Assembly (NCBI RefSeq): GCF_000522985.1
Contig: NZ_CP007130.1
Span: forward strand, 496,001 to 560,000
Reading direction: 5' to 3'
Length of the DNA stretch: 64,000 nt
DNA from: Gemmatirosa kalamazoonensis
GTDB lineage: Bacteria; Gemmatimonadota; Gemmatimonadetes; Gemmatimonadales; Gemmatimonadaceae
Below the pieces are notes generated by a model. It was not told where the DNA came from. It saw only the letters and a program-made list of their open reading frames with translations, and made no database searches. Each line of letters opens with the position of its first letter. Positions within the stretch are counted from its first letter, which is position 1. The position numbers and the translations under genes were made by a program. Below, in pieces: positions 10,565-18,897 of this stretch.

Positions 10565-11791
10565 ATGTACCGCTCCCTCCTCCTCGCCGCGCTGCTGTCC
10601 TCGCGCGTGGCGGCCACGCAGCCGGCCCCGCAGACCGAGGCCGACGAGTACACGCGCTACGAGCTGCTCGCTCCGGGCTCGGCGAAGTTCCGCATCCTCT
10701 ACGAGGTGACGGCGACGACCGCCGGCGCGACGCACTACTACAACCCGATCCGTCGCGGCAGCGTGGCGAGCGACGAGCACGTGTTCGATCGCGCGACCGG
10801 ACGGCCGCTCGTGTTCGACGTCGTGACCGGCACCGTGGCCCGCGCCGGCGGCGTCGCGCGCGCCGACTCCACGCAGCAGTACATCCGCGTCACGCTCGCG
10901 CGCGCCGTGCCGCCCGACGGCGGCGAGGCGCGCATCCTCATCGACAAGACGTACACCGACACGGCGAGCTACGTCACCGACGGCGCCGACATCGTGTTCC
11001 GCCGCCCGCTCGGCATCAAGCGCAACGCGGTGGTGCTGCCGCGCGGGTACGAGCTCGTGTCGAGCAACTATCCCGCGCAGGTGCTGCAGGAAGAGGACGG
11101 CCGCGTGAAGGTGAGCTTCTGGAACGGGACGCCGGCGGAGGCGCCGCTCGCGCTCCGCGCGCGCCCCGCGACGTCGATGGCGGCGGGCGCGGTGCCGTCC
11201 GCGTCGTTAGGCATCGGCGCCGCGGCGCGGCTCGACGAGCGCGCGCACCAGAACCGCGAGATCGTCTACTTCCTGCGCCAGCCGGAAACGCATGCGTTCG
11301 ACCTGTACCACGACTACACCGAGACGCGCCCCGGCGTCGCGGCGTACGTGAACGTGGTGCGCGCCGGCAGCGCGGTGTCGGGGCCGTCGGCGCGCAACCT
11401 CGACACGGGCGAGATCCTGAAGTGGGAGGTGCTGCGCGGCGACGCGATCGCGCGCGCCGGCTTCGGGGCCGAGGCGCCCGACGCGACGCCGCAGACCGAG
11501 GCGGTCGTGTTCCGCTTCGCGCCGGTGCCCCGCGGCGGCACGACGCGGCTCCGCATGTCGGAGACGTACACCGACTCCGCGCGCTACCGCCTCGCCGGCG
11601 ACGAGCTGGTATGGGACCGCGCGTTCGGCCGCCCGGCGAACGCGGTGGTGCTGCCCGCGGGGTGGATGCTGACGAACAGCTCCATGCCCGCGACGGTGAG
11701 CGAGCTGTCCGACGGCCGCGTGCGGCTCGACTTCGTGAACCCGCGGCCGGACGAGATCGCGGTGCTGATCACGGCGCGGCGGAGGCGTTAG
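10565..11791 (+). CDS. Secreted protein with internal duplication, unknown function
   Basis: 408 aa from ATG 10565; signal peptide MYRSLLLAALLSSRVAATQP. The mature part has two similar halves. Each has a D/N-x-x-T-G-x-x-L/I segment, a conserved TYTDTASY/TYTDSARY strand, then NAVVLPRGYELVSSNYPA in the first half and NAVVLPAGWMLTNSSMPA in the second, and an EEDGRVKVSFWN/LSDGRVRLDFVN strand. This looks like a tandem beta-sandwich. I do not recognise a named family. The stop codon TAG lies inside a CGTTAGGC word. Divergent from the DUF5916 gene, so possibly co-regulated. Confidence 0.75.
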   Translation: MYRSLLLAALLSSRVAATQPAPQTEADEYTRYELLAPGSAKFRILYEVTATTAGATHYYNPIRRGSVASDEHVFDRATGRPLVFDVVTGTVARAGGVARADSTQQYIRVTLARAVPPDGGEARILIDKTYTDTASYVTDGADIVFRRPLGIKRNAVVLPRGYELVSSNYPAQVLQEEDGRVKVSFWNGTPAEAPLALRARPATSMAAGAVPSASLGIGAAARLDERAHQNREIVYFLRQPETHAFDLYHDYTETRPGVAAYVNVVRAGSAVSGPSARNLDTGEILKWEVLRGDAIARAGFGAEAPDATPQTEAVVFRFAPVPRGGTTRLRMSETYTDSARYRLAGDELVWDRAFGRPANAVVLPAGWMLTNSSMPATVSELSDGRVRLDFVNPRPDEIAVLITARRRR

Positions 11792-11824
11792 GCGCGGTCT
11801 TCGCGCCGGCTCACGCCACGCGGA

Positions 11825-12985
11825 TCACTCCCCGAGTCGCCCGAGCGCCTGCTCGAGATCCGCGATGAGATCCGCCGTCGACTCCAGGCCGACGTTGAAC
11901 CGCACGAGCGACCGCATGCGCGGCGACGCGTGGTCGCGCGGCGGACCGGGCACCGGCACGACGAGGCTCGTCACCCCGCCCCACGAGTACCCGAGCTCGA
12001 ACAGCTGCAGCGCGTCGGCGAACGCCTCGAGCTGCGCGCCGGTGTAGCGGGCGTCGAACACGACGGAGAACACGCTCGTCGAGCCGGTGAAGTCGCGCCG
12101 CCAGATCTCGTGGCCCGGGCACGACGGCAGCGCGGGGTGCAGCACCGCCTCCACCTCGGGGCGCGCGGCGAGCCAGCGCGCGACCTCCAGCGTGCTCCGC
12201 TCGAGTGCGTCGAGCCGCACGGCGAGCGTCTGCAGGCCGCGCAGCGCGAGCGAGCAGTCGTCGGGCGACGCGTTGAAGCCGATGCCGGCGTGCGTGCGGC
12301 CGATCGGCTCGTAGAGCGACTCGTCGCGCAGCGACACGGTGCCGAGCAGCAGGTCGCTGTGCCCGCCGACGTACTTCGTGAGCGCCTGCATCGACACGTC
12401 GACGCCGTGCGCGAACGCGTCGAAGTGGACGCCCGCCGCGTACGTGTTGTCGAGCGCGACGCGCGCGCCGCGCTCGTGCGCCGCGGCGACGATCGCGGGC
12501 ACGTCCTGCACCTCCATCGTGATCGACCCCGGGCTCTCGCACCACACGAGCTTCGTCTCGTCGCGGATCCACTCGGCGATCCCGGCGCCGATCGTCGGCG
12601 GGTAGAAGTCGACCGCGACGCCGAAGCGGCGCATCACGCGGCGCGCGAACACGCGGTTCGGGCCGTACACGTGGTCGGGCACGAGCGCGTGGTCGCCCGC
12701 GCTCGTGAGCGCGAGCCAGATCAGCGCGATCGCCGCCTGGCCGCCCGGCGTGAGGAACGTGTGCCGGGCCCCCTCCAGCTCCCCGACGCGCGCCGCGAGC
12801 TCCATCGCCGTCGGCGTGCCGTACAGGCCATACGTGTACCCCACGCGGTCCTGCCGCCAGTCGTCCGTCATCGCGGCGGCGCTGTCGAAGACCACGGTCG
12901 AGCCGCGGTGCACGGGCGGGACCAACGCCCTGAACCCCGATGGGATCTCGACGTCGGAGTGGATCAGCTTCGTCTTCCAGTCCAT
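11825..12985 (-). CDS. metC: Cystathionine beta-lyase (PLP, Cys/Met metabolism family)
   Basis: 386 aa, normal length for the family, from ATG 12985 (MDWKTKLIHSD). It has the expected early motifs VHRGSTVVF and YTYGLYGTPTAMEL, the PLP-stacking region, D-N-T-Y-A in ALDNTYAAGVHF, and the PLP-binding lysine in MQALTKYVGGHSDLL. The closing S-V-G-x-E is seen as NVGLESTADLIADL. The sequence resembles MetC beta-lyases, which cleave cystathionine to homocysteine, pyruvate and ammonia, but gamma-lyase or gamma-synthase activity cannot be ruled out. It converges on the secreted-protein gene with a 33-bp gap and stands alone, without neighbouring methionine genes. Confidence 0.88.
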   Translation of the reverse strand: MDWKTKLIHSDVEIPSGFRALVPPVHRGSTVVFDSAAAMTDDWRQDRVGYTYGLYGTPTAMELAARVGELEGARHTFLTPGGQAAIALIWLALTSAGDHALVPDHVYGPNRVFARRVMRRFGVAVDFYPPTIGAGIAEWIRDETKLVWCESPGSITMEVQDVPAIVAAAHERGARVALDNTYAAGVHFDAFAHGVDVSMQALTKYVGGHSDLLLGTVSLRDESLYEPIGRTHAGIGFNASPDDCSLALRGLQTLAVRLDALERSTLEVARWLAARPEVEAVLHPALPSCPGHEIWRRDFTGSTSVFSVVFDARYTGAQLEAFADALQLFELGYSWGGVTSLVVPVPGPPRDHASPRMRSLVRFNVGLESTADLIADLEQALGRLGE

Positions 12986-13003
12986 TGATCGATGGGGCGG
13001 CTC

Positions 13004-13115
13004 TGATGAGGCGGCGCTCGAACGGCGGCGCTGAACCTCGGCGCTGACACCACGCGTGTCCAGCGCCGCCATATCGGAGCCGACGCATCAGCGCCGCCCG
13101 ATCAGCGCCGCCTCA
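13004..13115. repeat. Cluster of GGCGGCGCT inverted repeats
   Basis: The stretch holds two forward GGCGGCGCT units and a shortened one (13010-13044) and three AGCGCCGCC units (13062-13113) around a CACGCGTG palindrome near 13050. They can form alternative stem-loops between the S24 gene and metC. The last unit reaches the S24 stop codon at 13113. Likely a terminator for the sigma/S24 operon upstream of metC. Confidence 0.6.
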
Positions 13116-13844
13116 CCGGCAGTGATGACACCAGACCGCGACCACCTGCCCGACCACGAGGCCCGGGTCGCGCGGGATGCTGATGAGCGGCCGCCCCGGC
13201 GCGAGCGACTCCAGCTCCACCGCGCGCGCACGCACGCGCTTCACGCGCTTGCAGACGTAGCCGTCGTCCGGATGCCGCGCGACGATCACCGTGCCGGCGC
13301 GCAGCGGACGGCCGAGCGCGACGAGCACCGTATCGCCGGTGTGCATGAGCGGCTCCATCGAGTCGCCGGCGATGCGCAGCGCGAGGTGCTGCTCGCCGCG
13401 CGGCTCCTCGTGCGCCACCCACGCGTCGACGGGCTCGTCCCACAGCTCGCGTCCCACGCCCGCGGCGACCGCGAGATCGACGAGCGGCGCGGTGGGCAGC
13501 TCGTCGTCGCGCACGGCGAGCACGGGGCGTGCGCCGCGCCACCGCACCCCGACGCTGCGCGCGAGCGCGAGCGCCTGCAGCGCGCGGCCGGCGGCGAGGA
13601 ACTCCGCATCGCTCATGCGCCGCGTGGCGCGCGCCGCGGCGCTGCGCTCGCGCGAGATCCACCACTCCACGAACGCCGGGTCGTCCCACGCCGCGGCCTC
13701 CTCGCCGGCGACGGCCGCGGCGGCGAGGCGCACGAGCGCGTCGTCGTGGGCGCCCGCCGCGAGCTCGTCGAGCCAGGCGTCGTGTGCGGCGTCCGTCGGA
13801 TCGGAGGCCGGCATCGGCACGTCGGGATGGGCGTCGTCGCTCAT
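13113..13844 (-). CDS. LexA-like S24 autoprotease partner of the sigma factor
   Basis: 243 aa from ATG 13844. The C-terminal domain is a LexA/UmuD-type S24 fold: Ser162 in AGDSMEPLMHTGD and Lys199 in YVCKRVK are 37 residues apart, exactly as Ser119-Lys156 in E. coli LexA. The putative cleavage bond Ala128-Gly129 (AVAAGVG) is 33 residues before the serine (34 in LexA). The N-terminal 120 residues are helical and acidic (DDPAFVEWWISRER...MSDAEFLAAGRALQALALA) and show no recognisable winged helix. The start overlaps the sigma-factor stop (ATGA), implying translational coupling. I infer a cleavable regulator of the sigma factor; a toxin-, phage- or HTH-less repressor role is also possible. Confidence 0.75.
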   Translation of the reverse strand: MSDDAHPDVPMPASDPTDAAHDAWLDELAAGAHDDALVRLAAAAVAGEEAAAWDDPAFVEWWISRERSAAARATRRMSDAEFLAAGRALQALALARSVGVRWRGARPVLAVRDDELPTAPLVDLAVAAGVGRELWDEPVDAWVAHEEPRGEQHLALRIAGDSMEPLMHTGDTVLVALGRPLRAGTVIVARHPDDGYVCKRVKRVRARAVELESLAPGRPLISIPRDPGLVVGQVVAVWCHHCR

Positions 13845-14758
13845 CGCTCGTCGTCGAACGGCGTCGTGGGACAGTCGCGCGCCGCCGCCGCGGGCGATAC
13901 GGACGCGACGACGGGAGGGAGCACACCGGCGCGGCGCAGGAAGCGATCCACCTCGGCGCGCTCGGCGTCGCCCAACCGCGCGCCGTACTGCACCGCCGCC
14001 GCGCGCAGCTTGCGACACAGCCGCCAGATCCGCTTCGTCGCCGCGTCGTAGCTGACGCCGAGCCACGTCGCGATCATGCGGTGCGACACGCGCTCGGCGA
14101 GCCACGTGAGCAGCAGCCGCTCGTCGTCCGACGTCATGTCGCGGATCGCGGCGGCGAGGGCGCGCACGGCGGGCGACCCGGCCGCGTCGTCGTTAGGCTC
14201 GCGCGGCTCGCTCGCGCGGCGCGCGTACTCCGAGCAGAGCGTCTCGACGACCGCCTCGCCGACGTGCGCGGGGCCCGCGGTGCCGCGCACCGTGCCGCGC
14301 ACCGGCGCGTGCCGCGTCGCGTCCGTCGCCGCCTCGGCGTAGCGGCGCTGCCGGCGCGCGGCGGCGCGGCGCACGTCGATCAGCTTGTGCCGCGCCGCGC
14401 GCACGAGATAGCCGGCGAGGTTCATCACGCGCGGCGCGCCCGGCTGCGTGAGCCGCACCGCCTCGTCGGCGAGCACCTCGTCGACGAGCGCTTCGGCCGC
14501 CGTCACATCGGCGCCGACGGGCATGCGCACGTGGCGCGCGATGCCGGCGAGCAGCGGACGGAAGCGCGCGTGGAACTCCGACCACGCCCACTCGTCGCCG
14601 CCCTGCATCGCGGCGAGCAGCGCGCGGTCGTCGAGCGCCGCGGCGCGCGCGCGCTCGGGACGCTGTCCGCGCGCGACCGTGGATCCTTCGGCCCGGTCGG
14701 GCAACCGCTCGGCCTCATCGGGCTCGCTCGTCATCCGGGCTCTGGCAGACATGGTCAT
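13841..14758 (-). CDS. RNA polymerase sigma-70-like factor, coupled to the S24 gene
   Basis: 305 aa from ATG 14758; ATGs at 14752 and 14734 are alternatives and no ribosome-binding site decides. Region 2-like helices lie near LLAAMQGGDEWAWSEFHARFRPLL and NLAGYLVRAARHKLIDVRRA. Region 4-like residues include SDDERLLLTWLAERVSHRMIATWLGVSYDAATKRIWRLCRKLR, a clear helix-turn-helix. It is longer than typical ECF factors because of a linker (about 140-195) and a C-terminal tail. The stop TGA overlaps the S24 start, so both proteins are probably made in fixed ratio. Recognised promoters are unknown. Confidence 0.75.
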   Translation of the reverse strand: MTMSARARMTSEPDEAERLPDRAEGSTVARGQRPERARAAALDDRALLAAMQGGDEWAWSEFHARFRPLLAGIARHVRMPVGADVTAAEALVDEVLADEAVRLTQPGAPRVMNLAGYLVRAARHKLIDVRRAAARRQRRYAEAATDATRHAPVRGTVRGTAGPAHVGEAVVETLCSEYARRASEPREPNDDAAGSPAVRALAAAIRDMTSDDERLLLTWLAERVSHRMIATWLGVSYDAATKRIWRLCRKLRAAAVQYGARLGDAERAEVDRFLRRAGVLPPVVASVSPAAAARDCPTTPFDDER

Positions 14759-14890
14759 GGCTGTGGCGATCACGCCGGACAGCCGTCGGCGCGTCGCCTC
14801 GGTCCCTGCGCCGAGCATCGTAGCCCGAACAAGGACCGAATACAACCCTGTACGTTGGAGGTCCCTGGCCGTCCCGCGCCGACGCCATGG

Positions 14891-15937
14891 ATGATGACGC
14901 TCTCGCTGCCCCTCCCCGACGTGCCCGCGCGCCGCGCGCTTCCCGTGCTCGGCGACGCGCTCGATCGGCAGAAGGACATCGTGTACCTCGACGCGACGGC
15001 GCACTCGGTGCTCAACCCGCCGTCGGCGACGGGCATCGGCTGCTGGACGGTGAACCCGTACGTGGGATGCGCGTTCGGCTGCGCGTACTGCTACGCGCGC
15101 TACGCGCACCGCTACGTCATGGAGCGCGCCGGTGCGCCTAACGACGACGCGCTGCCGCCGTGGCTCGCGTTCGAGCGGCGCGTGCTCGTGAAGCGCGACG
15201 CGCCGACGCTCGTGCGGCAGGCGCTCGCGTCACGATCCACGCGCTACCGTGCGCTCGTCTCCGGCGAGGAGTCGGTGCTCGTCGGCAGCGCGACGGACCC
15301 GTATCAACCGGCCGAGCGACGGTTCCGCGTCACGCGCGGCGTGCTCGAGGCGTTCGCCGAGCATCCCGGCGTGCGCGTGAACGTCATCACGAAGAGTCCC
15401 CTTGTCGCGCGCGACGTCGACGTGCTCGCGTGCATCGCGTCGCGCGGCGCGGTGACCGTGCACGTGTCGCTCATCACGCTCGACCGCGCGCTCGCGCGGC
15501 GCGTCGAGCCGCGCGCGCCGACGCCGGAGAGCCGCCTGCGCGCGATCGAGCGCCTCGCCGCGGCGGGGATCCACGTCGGCCTGAACGTGATGCCCGTGCT
15601 CCCCGGGATCACCGACGATCCCGCGGGGCTCGACGCGCTGCTCGCGCGCGCCGCGGCCGCCGGCGCGCGCGACGTCGGCGCGTGTGCGCTGCGACTGCAG
15701 CCCGCCGCGCGCGACCGCTACCTCCCGTGGATCGCCGCCGAGTTCCCGGAGCTGGCGGCGCGCTACCGGACGACGTACGCGCGGTCGTCACACGCCGGCG
15801 AGCGGTACCAGGCCGGTCTACGGAGCTACGTCGGACGCATCGCGGCACGCCACGGGCTCGTGTTGCGCGAGTATGGGCGCGGCGAAGAGAAGATGCGTGT
15901 CGAGCGGACGTCGGCGCAGCTCTCGTTAGGCATCTGA
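14891..15937 (+). CDS. Radical SAM protein, SPL/PA0069-like family
   Basis: 348 aa from the ATG at 14891 (MMTLSLPLPD; the next ATG is equally possible). The [4Fe-4S] motif CAFGCAYC gives C-x3-C-x2-C with the trailing Y. VGSATDPYQPAE, NVITKSPLVARD and HVSLITLD follow the TIM-barrel pattern of the SPL-like family (spore photoproduct lyase relatives, often annotated PA0069 family), whose substrates are mostly unknown. It ends in TTA-GGC-ATC-TGA, within a GTTAGGC word whose other strand supplies the stop of the convergent oxidase gene (12-bp overlap). A DNA photoproduct repair role is possible but not shown. Confidence 0.85.
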   Translation: MMTLSLPLPDVPARRALPVLGDALDRQKDIVYLDATAHSVLNPPSATGIGCWTVNPYVGCAFGCAYCYARYAHRYVMERAGAPNDDALPPWLAFERRVLVKRDAPTLVRQALASRSTRYRALVSGEESVLVGSATDPYQPAERRFRVTRGVLEAFAEHPGVRVNVITKSPLVARDVDVLACIASRGAVTVHVSLITLDRALARRVEPRAPTPESRLRAIERLAAAGIHVGLNVMPVLPGITDDPAGLDALLARAAAAGARDVGACALRLQPAARDRYLPWIAAEFPELAARYRTTYARSSHAGERYQAGLRSYVGRIAARHGLVLREYGRGEEKMRVERTSAQLSLGI

Positions 15938-17101
15938 GCGCCGATGCCGGGTCCCCTCGTGAGCGACGACGCCGTGTGCGAACCGAGAGATCCGGAATGG
16001 CGCGAGATCGAACGTCGGCCGCTCGCCCAACGCCATGTCCGCCAGGATCTCCCCGATCGCCGAGGAGAACTTGAACCCGTGCCCCGAGCACGCGCTGGCG
16101 ACGATCACCTGCGGCCACGCCGGATGGCGATCGACGACGAAGTGCTCGTCGGGCGTGTTCGTGTACATGCACACCGCCGACTCCGCGTGCGCGCCGTCGG
16201 CGTCGGGCAGGAACGTGCGGAGCAGCGCGTGCACGTACGCGATCTCCGCGGGCGCGACGGTGCGGCGCAGCGTGTCGGCGTCGGCCGGCTCGCCCTGGTG
16301 GTGCAGCGCTACCTTCACCCCGTCGCCGACGTCGGGGAAGCCGTACCACGTGCGCCCCGGCGCATACTCGCACAGGAAGATCGGGAACCGCGACGGCGCG
16401 TACAGCCCGGTGTCGCGTGCCGGCCGGAACCAGTGCTGCACCATGCGCTCCACGACGAGCGGCGGCGACGCGGCGCCTAACAGCGACGACATCCACGCGC
16501 CGGCGGCGAGCACGAGCCGGCGGGCGCGGTACGTGCCGCGCGCCGTCGTCACCACCACGCCGTCGCCGGCGGCGTCCCACGTCCGCACCGGCTCCTCGAC
16601 GCGGAGCTCGGCCCCGTGGTCGGCGGCGAGCGCGAGGTGGGCCGCGATCACCGCCTCGGGCACGAGGAACCCCGCGCGCGGCTCCCACACGCCGACCATG
16701 TCGCTCGTCACGCGGAGGCCGGGGACGCGGTGGTGCACCTCGCGTGCGTCGAGCAGCTCGTGCGGCAACCCGTGCTCGCGCGCGCTGCGCAGCGCGCCGG
16801 CGACGACGACGCCGTCGGGCGGGCCGAGCATGAGCCCACCCGTCGGGACCAACAGCGTGCGGCCGGCGAGGCGCTCCAGCTCCGCCCATCGCTCGTAGGC
16901 GCGGCGCACGAGCGGCACGTACAGCGGATCCTCGAAGTACGCCTCGCGAATGATGCGCGCCCTGCCGTGCGACGAGCCCGACGCGTGCGGCGGCGCGAAG
17001 CGGTCGAGGCCGAGCACCGACGCGCCGCGGCGCGCGAGCTCGAACGCCGCCGCGCTGCCCATCGCGCCGAGCCCCGCGACGACGACGTCGAACGACGTCA
17101 T
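15926..17101 (-). CDS. FAD-dependent oxidase, MTOX/sarcosine oxidase (SolA) family
   Basis: 391 aa from ATG 17101. The N-terminal Rossmann motif VVVAGLGAMGSAAAFELARRG binds FAD. HASGSSHGRARIIREAYFE matches the monomeric sarcosine oxidase/N-methyltryptophan oxidase pattern. CMYTNTPDEHFVVD carries the cysteine expected to hold FAD covalently in this family. VASACSGHGFKFSSAIGE closes the domain. It should oxidise an N-methyl amino acid to the amine plus formaldehyde and H2O2. The start overlaps the upstream ROK kinase stop (ATGA), so both are co-translated; a sugar-amine or glycated-amine substrate would fit that pairing but is speculation. Confidence 0.85.
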   Translation of the reverse strand: MTSFDVVVAGLGAMGSAAAFELARRGASVLGLDRFAPPHASGSSHGRARIIREAYFEDPLYVPLVRRAYERWAELERLAGRTLLVPTGGLMLGPPDGVVVAGALRSAREHGLPHELLDAREVHHRVPGLRVTSDMVGVWEPRAGFLVPEAVIAAHLALAADHGAELRVEEPVRTWDAAGDGVVVTTARGTYRARRLVLAAGAWMSSLLGAASPPLVVERMVQHWFRPARDTGLYAPSRFPIFLCEYAPGRTWYGFPDVGDGVKVALHHQGEPADADTLRRTVAPAEIAYVHALLRTFLPDADGAHAESAVCMYTNTPDEHFVVDRHPAWPQVIVASACSGHGFKFSSAIGEILADMALGERPTFDLAPFRISRFAHGVVAHEGTRHRRSDA

Positions 17102-17997
17102 GGCGACGCCGGCCAGAGCCACGCCGCGCCGCGCACGCCGCTCGAGTCGCCGTGCGCGTTAGGCACCACGCGCGTCGTCACGGTGTCGGAGAAGACGTGC
17201 CGCGGGAGCCGCTCGCGCACCGCGTCGGCGAGGCCCGGCAGGTTCGACATGCCGCCGCCGAGCACGATGACGTCGGGGTCGAGGATGTCGATCACCATGG
17301 CGAGGCCGCGCGCGAGCCGGTCGTGGTAGCGCGCGAGCGTCGCCAGCGCGCCCGCGTCGCCGTCGCGCGCGCGGCGCACGATGTCGAACGTGTCGCGCGT
17401 CTCGCCGGTCGCCTCGCGGTGGTCGCGCGCCATGCCGGGGCCGGAGAGGTACGTCTCGATGCAGCCGCGCCGTCCGCAGTAGCACGGCGGCCCCGGGAGC
17501 TCGCTCGCGTCGGGCCACGGCAGCGCGACGTGTCCCCACTCGCCAGCCACGAGGTTCGGTCCCACGAGGCACCGGCCGCGCACGACCACCCCGCCGCCGA
17601 CGCCCGTGCCGAGGATGACGCCGAACACGACGTCGGCGCCCGCGCCCGCGCCGTCGCACGCCTCGGAGAGCGCGAAGCAGTTCGCGTCGTTCATCACCCG
17701 CACCGGTCGGCCGAGCCGCGCCTCGAGGTCGCGGGCGAGCGGACGGCCGATGAGCCACGTGGAGTTCGCGTTCTTCACCGCGCCGGTCGACGGCACGATC
17801 GCGCCCGGGATGCCGATCCCCACCGGCCCCGTATCGTCGGCCTCCCGCTCGATGTCGGCGACGAGCCGCACGAGGGCGTCGAGCGACGCCGCGTAGTCGC
17901 GCGGCGTGGCGACCCGGCGCCGCGCGAGCTCCGCGCCCGCGTCGTCCAGCGCCAGTGCCTCGATCTTGGTGCCGCCCAGGTCGATGCCGATGCGCAC
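17098..17997 (-). CDS. ROK family sugar kinase, fructokinase (Mak)-like
   Basis: 299 aa if translation begins at GTG 17997, directly before the glycine-rich ATP loop IGIDLGGTKIEALAL; no ribosome-binding site is evident, and an upstream GTG at 18111 is possible. ROK hallmarks are IPGAIVPSTGAVKNANSTW, the catalytic aspartate in VMNDANCFALSE, GTGVGGGVVVRG, and the zinc site GEWGHVALPW...CYCGRRGCIETYLSGPG. The latter closely resembles E. coli Mak. It phosphorylates a hexose, with fructose, mannose or N-acetylglucosamine as candidates. Coupled to the downstream oxidase. Confidence 0.85.
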   Translation of the reverse strand: MRIGIDLGGTKIEALALDDAGAELARRRVATPRDYAASLDALVRLVADIEREADDTGPVGIGIPGAIVPSTGAVKNANSTWLIGRPLARDLEARLGRPVRVMNDANCFALSEACDGAGAGADVVFGVILGTGVGGGVVVRGRCLVGPNLVAGEWGHVALPWPDASELPGPPCYCGRRGCIETYLSGPGMARDHREATGETRDTFDIVRRARDGDAGALATLARYHDRLARGLAMVIDILDPDVIVLGGGMSNLPGLADAVRERLPRHVFSDTVTTRVVPNAHGDSSGVRGAAWLWPASP

Positions 17998-18273
17998 GTA
18001 GGGGGATGATCGGTTTCGCGTGTGATTCGCGTACAGTGGAGTGGACGGGCGCCGGCCGACGAGGATCCGGGGGGACCGCGCCGCGCCGGCCGTCCGCTCC
18101 ACGATGTTCACGAGGTAGCTGTGACGCGGCCGAAGTCGAAGGTGTCGACGTGGCAGCTGCCGACGACGTCGTACGCATCGCGTCCCGTGTTCCGAACGCC
18201 GCGTCCGTGACTCGCGGTGCCAGGGGCACGGGCGCGCTGCATTCGCGCCCCACCCCTCCCGTCCCCACCCCGC

Positions 18274-18897
18274 TCAGGCGTCGCGGCGGAGCTCCACGGC
18301 GAGCCACGCGCGCGCCGCGCGCCAGTCGCGCTGCACGGTGGGCGTCGAGATGCCGAGCGCCTCGGCCGTCTCCTCCGCGGTGAGGCCCGCGAAGTAGCGC
18401 AGCTCCACCACGCGCGCCTGGCGCTCGTCGAGCTGCGCGAGCCGGGTGAGCGCCTCGTCGAGCGCCACCAGCTCGTCGGCGCGCACGGGGCTCGCCTGCG
18501 CCGCCTCGTCGAGCGTGACGGCGAACTCGCCGCCGCCGCGCTTCTCGGCCAGCCGCTCGCGCGCGGCGCCGACGAGCACCTGCCGCATGGCGCGCGCGGC
18601 GACGCGCAGGAAGTGCTGCCGCCCCTCCCACGACGGCTGCGCCGCGGGCGCGAGCTTGAGATACGCCTCGTGGACGAGCGCCGTGGCGCCGAGCGTCTCC
18701 GAGGCGCGGCCGCCGCGCACGAGCACGGCGAGGCGGTGCAGCTCGTCGTACACCTTCGCGAACGCGCGGTCGAACGCGTCGGAGTCGCCGGCGCTCGCCG
18801 CGCGCAGCAGGATCGTCAGCTCGCCGGGATCGGCGTGGTCCTGCGCGGAAGCGGCGGGATCGCTCACGGGGGGAGGGGCGGACGTTGTGTTAGGCAC
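18274..18897 (-). CDS. ECF sigma factor (TIGR02999 type)
   Basis: About 207 aa. The start is uncertain: GTG 18897 overlaps the end of the kinase gene by eight bases, and GTG 18867 would avoid overlap. Region 2 includes ATALVHEAYLKLAPA and HFLRVAARAMRQVLVGAARER. Region 4 is DERQARVVELRYFAGLTAEETAEALGISTPTVQRDWRAARAWL. The usual acidic residue of the D-L-V-Q-E motif in region 2.2 is Ala/Leu here (TALVHE). In the Vibrio EcfP type, that acidic function is supplied by threonine phosphorylation from a partner kinase. Last gene of the histidine kinase/Ser-Thr kinase operon; no anti-sigma gene adjoins it. Confidence 0.85.
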   Translation of the reverse strand: MPNTTSAPPPVSDPAASAQDHADPGELTILLRAASAGDSDAFDRAFAKVYDELHRLAVLVRGGRASETLGATALVHEAYLKLAPAAQPSWEGRQHFLRVAARAMRQVLVGAARERLAEKRGGGEFAVTLDEAAQASPVRADELVALDEALTRLAQLDERQARVVELRYFAGLTAEETAEALGISTPTVQRDWRAARAWLAVELRRDA

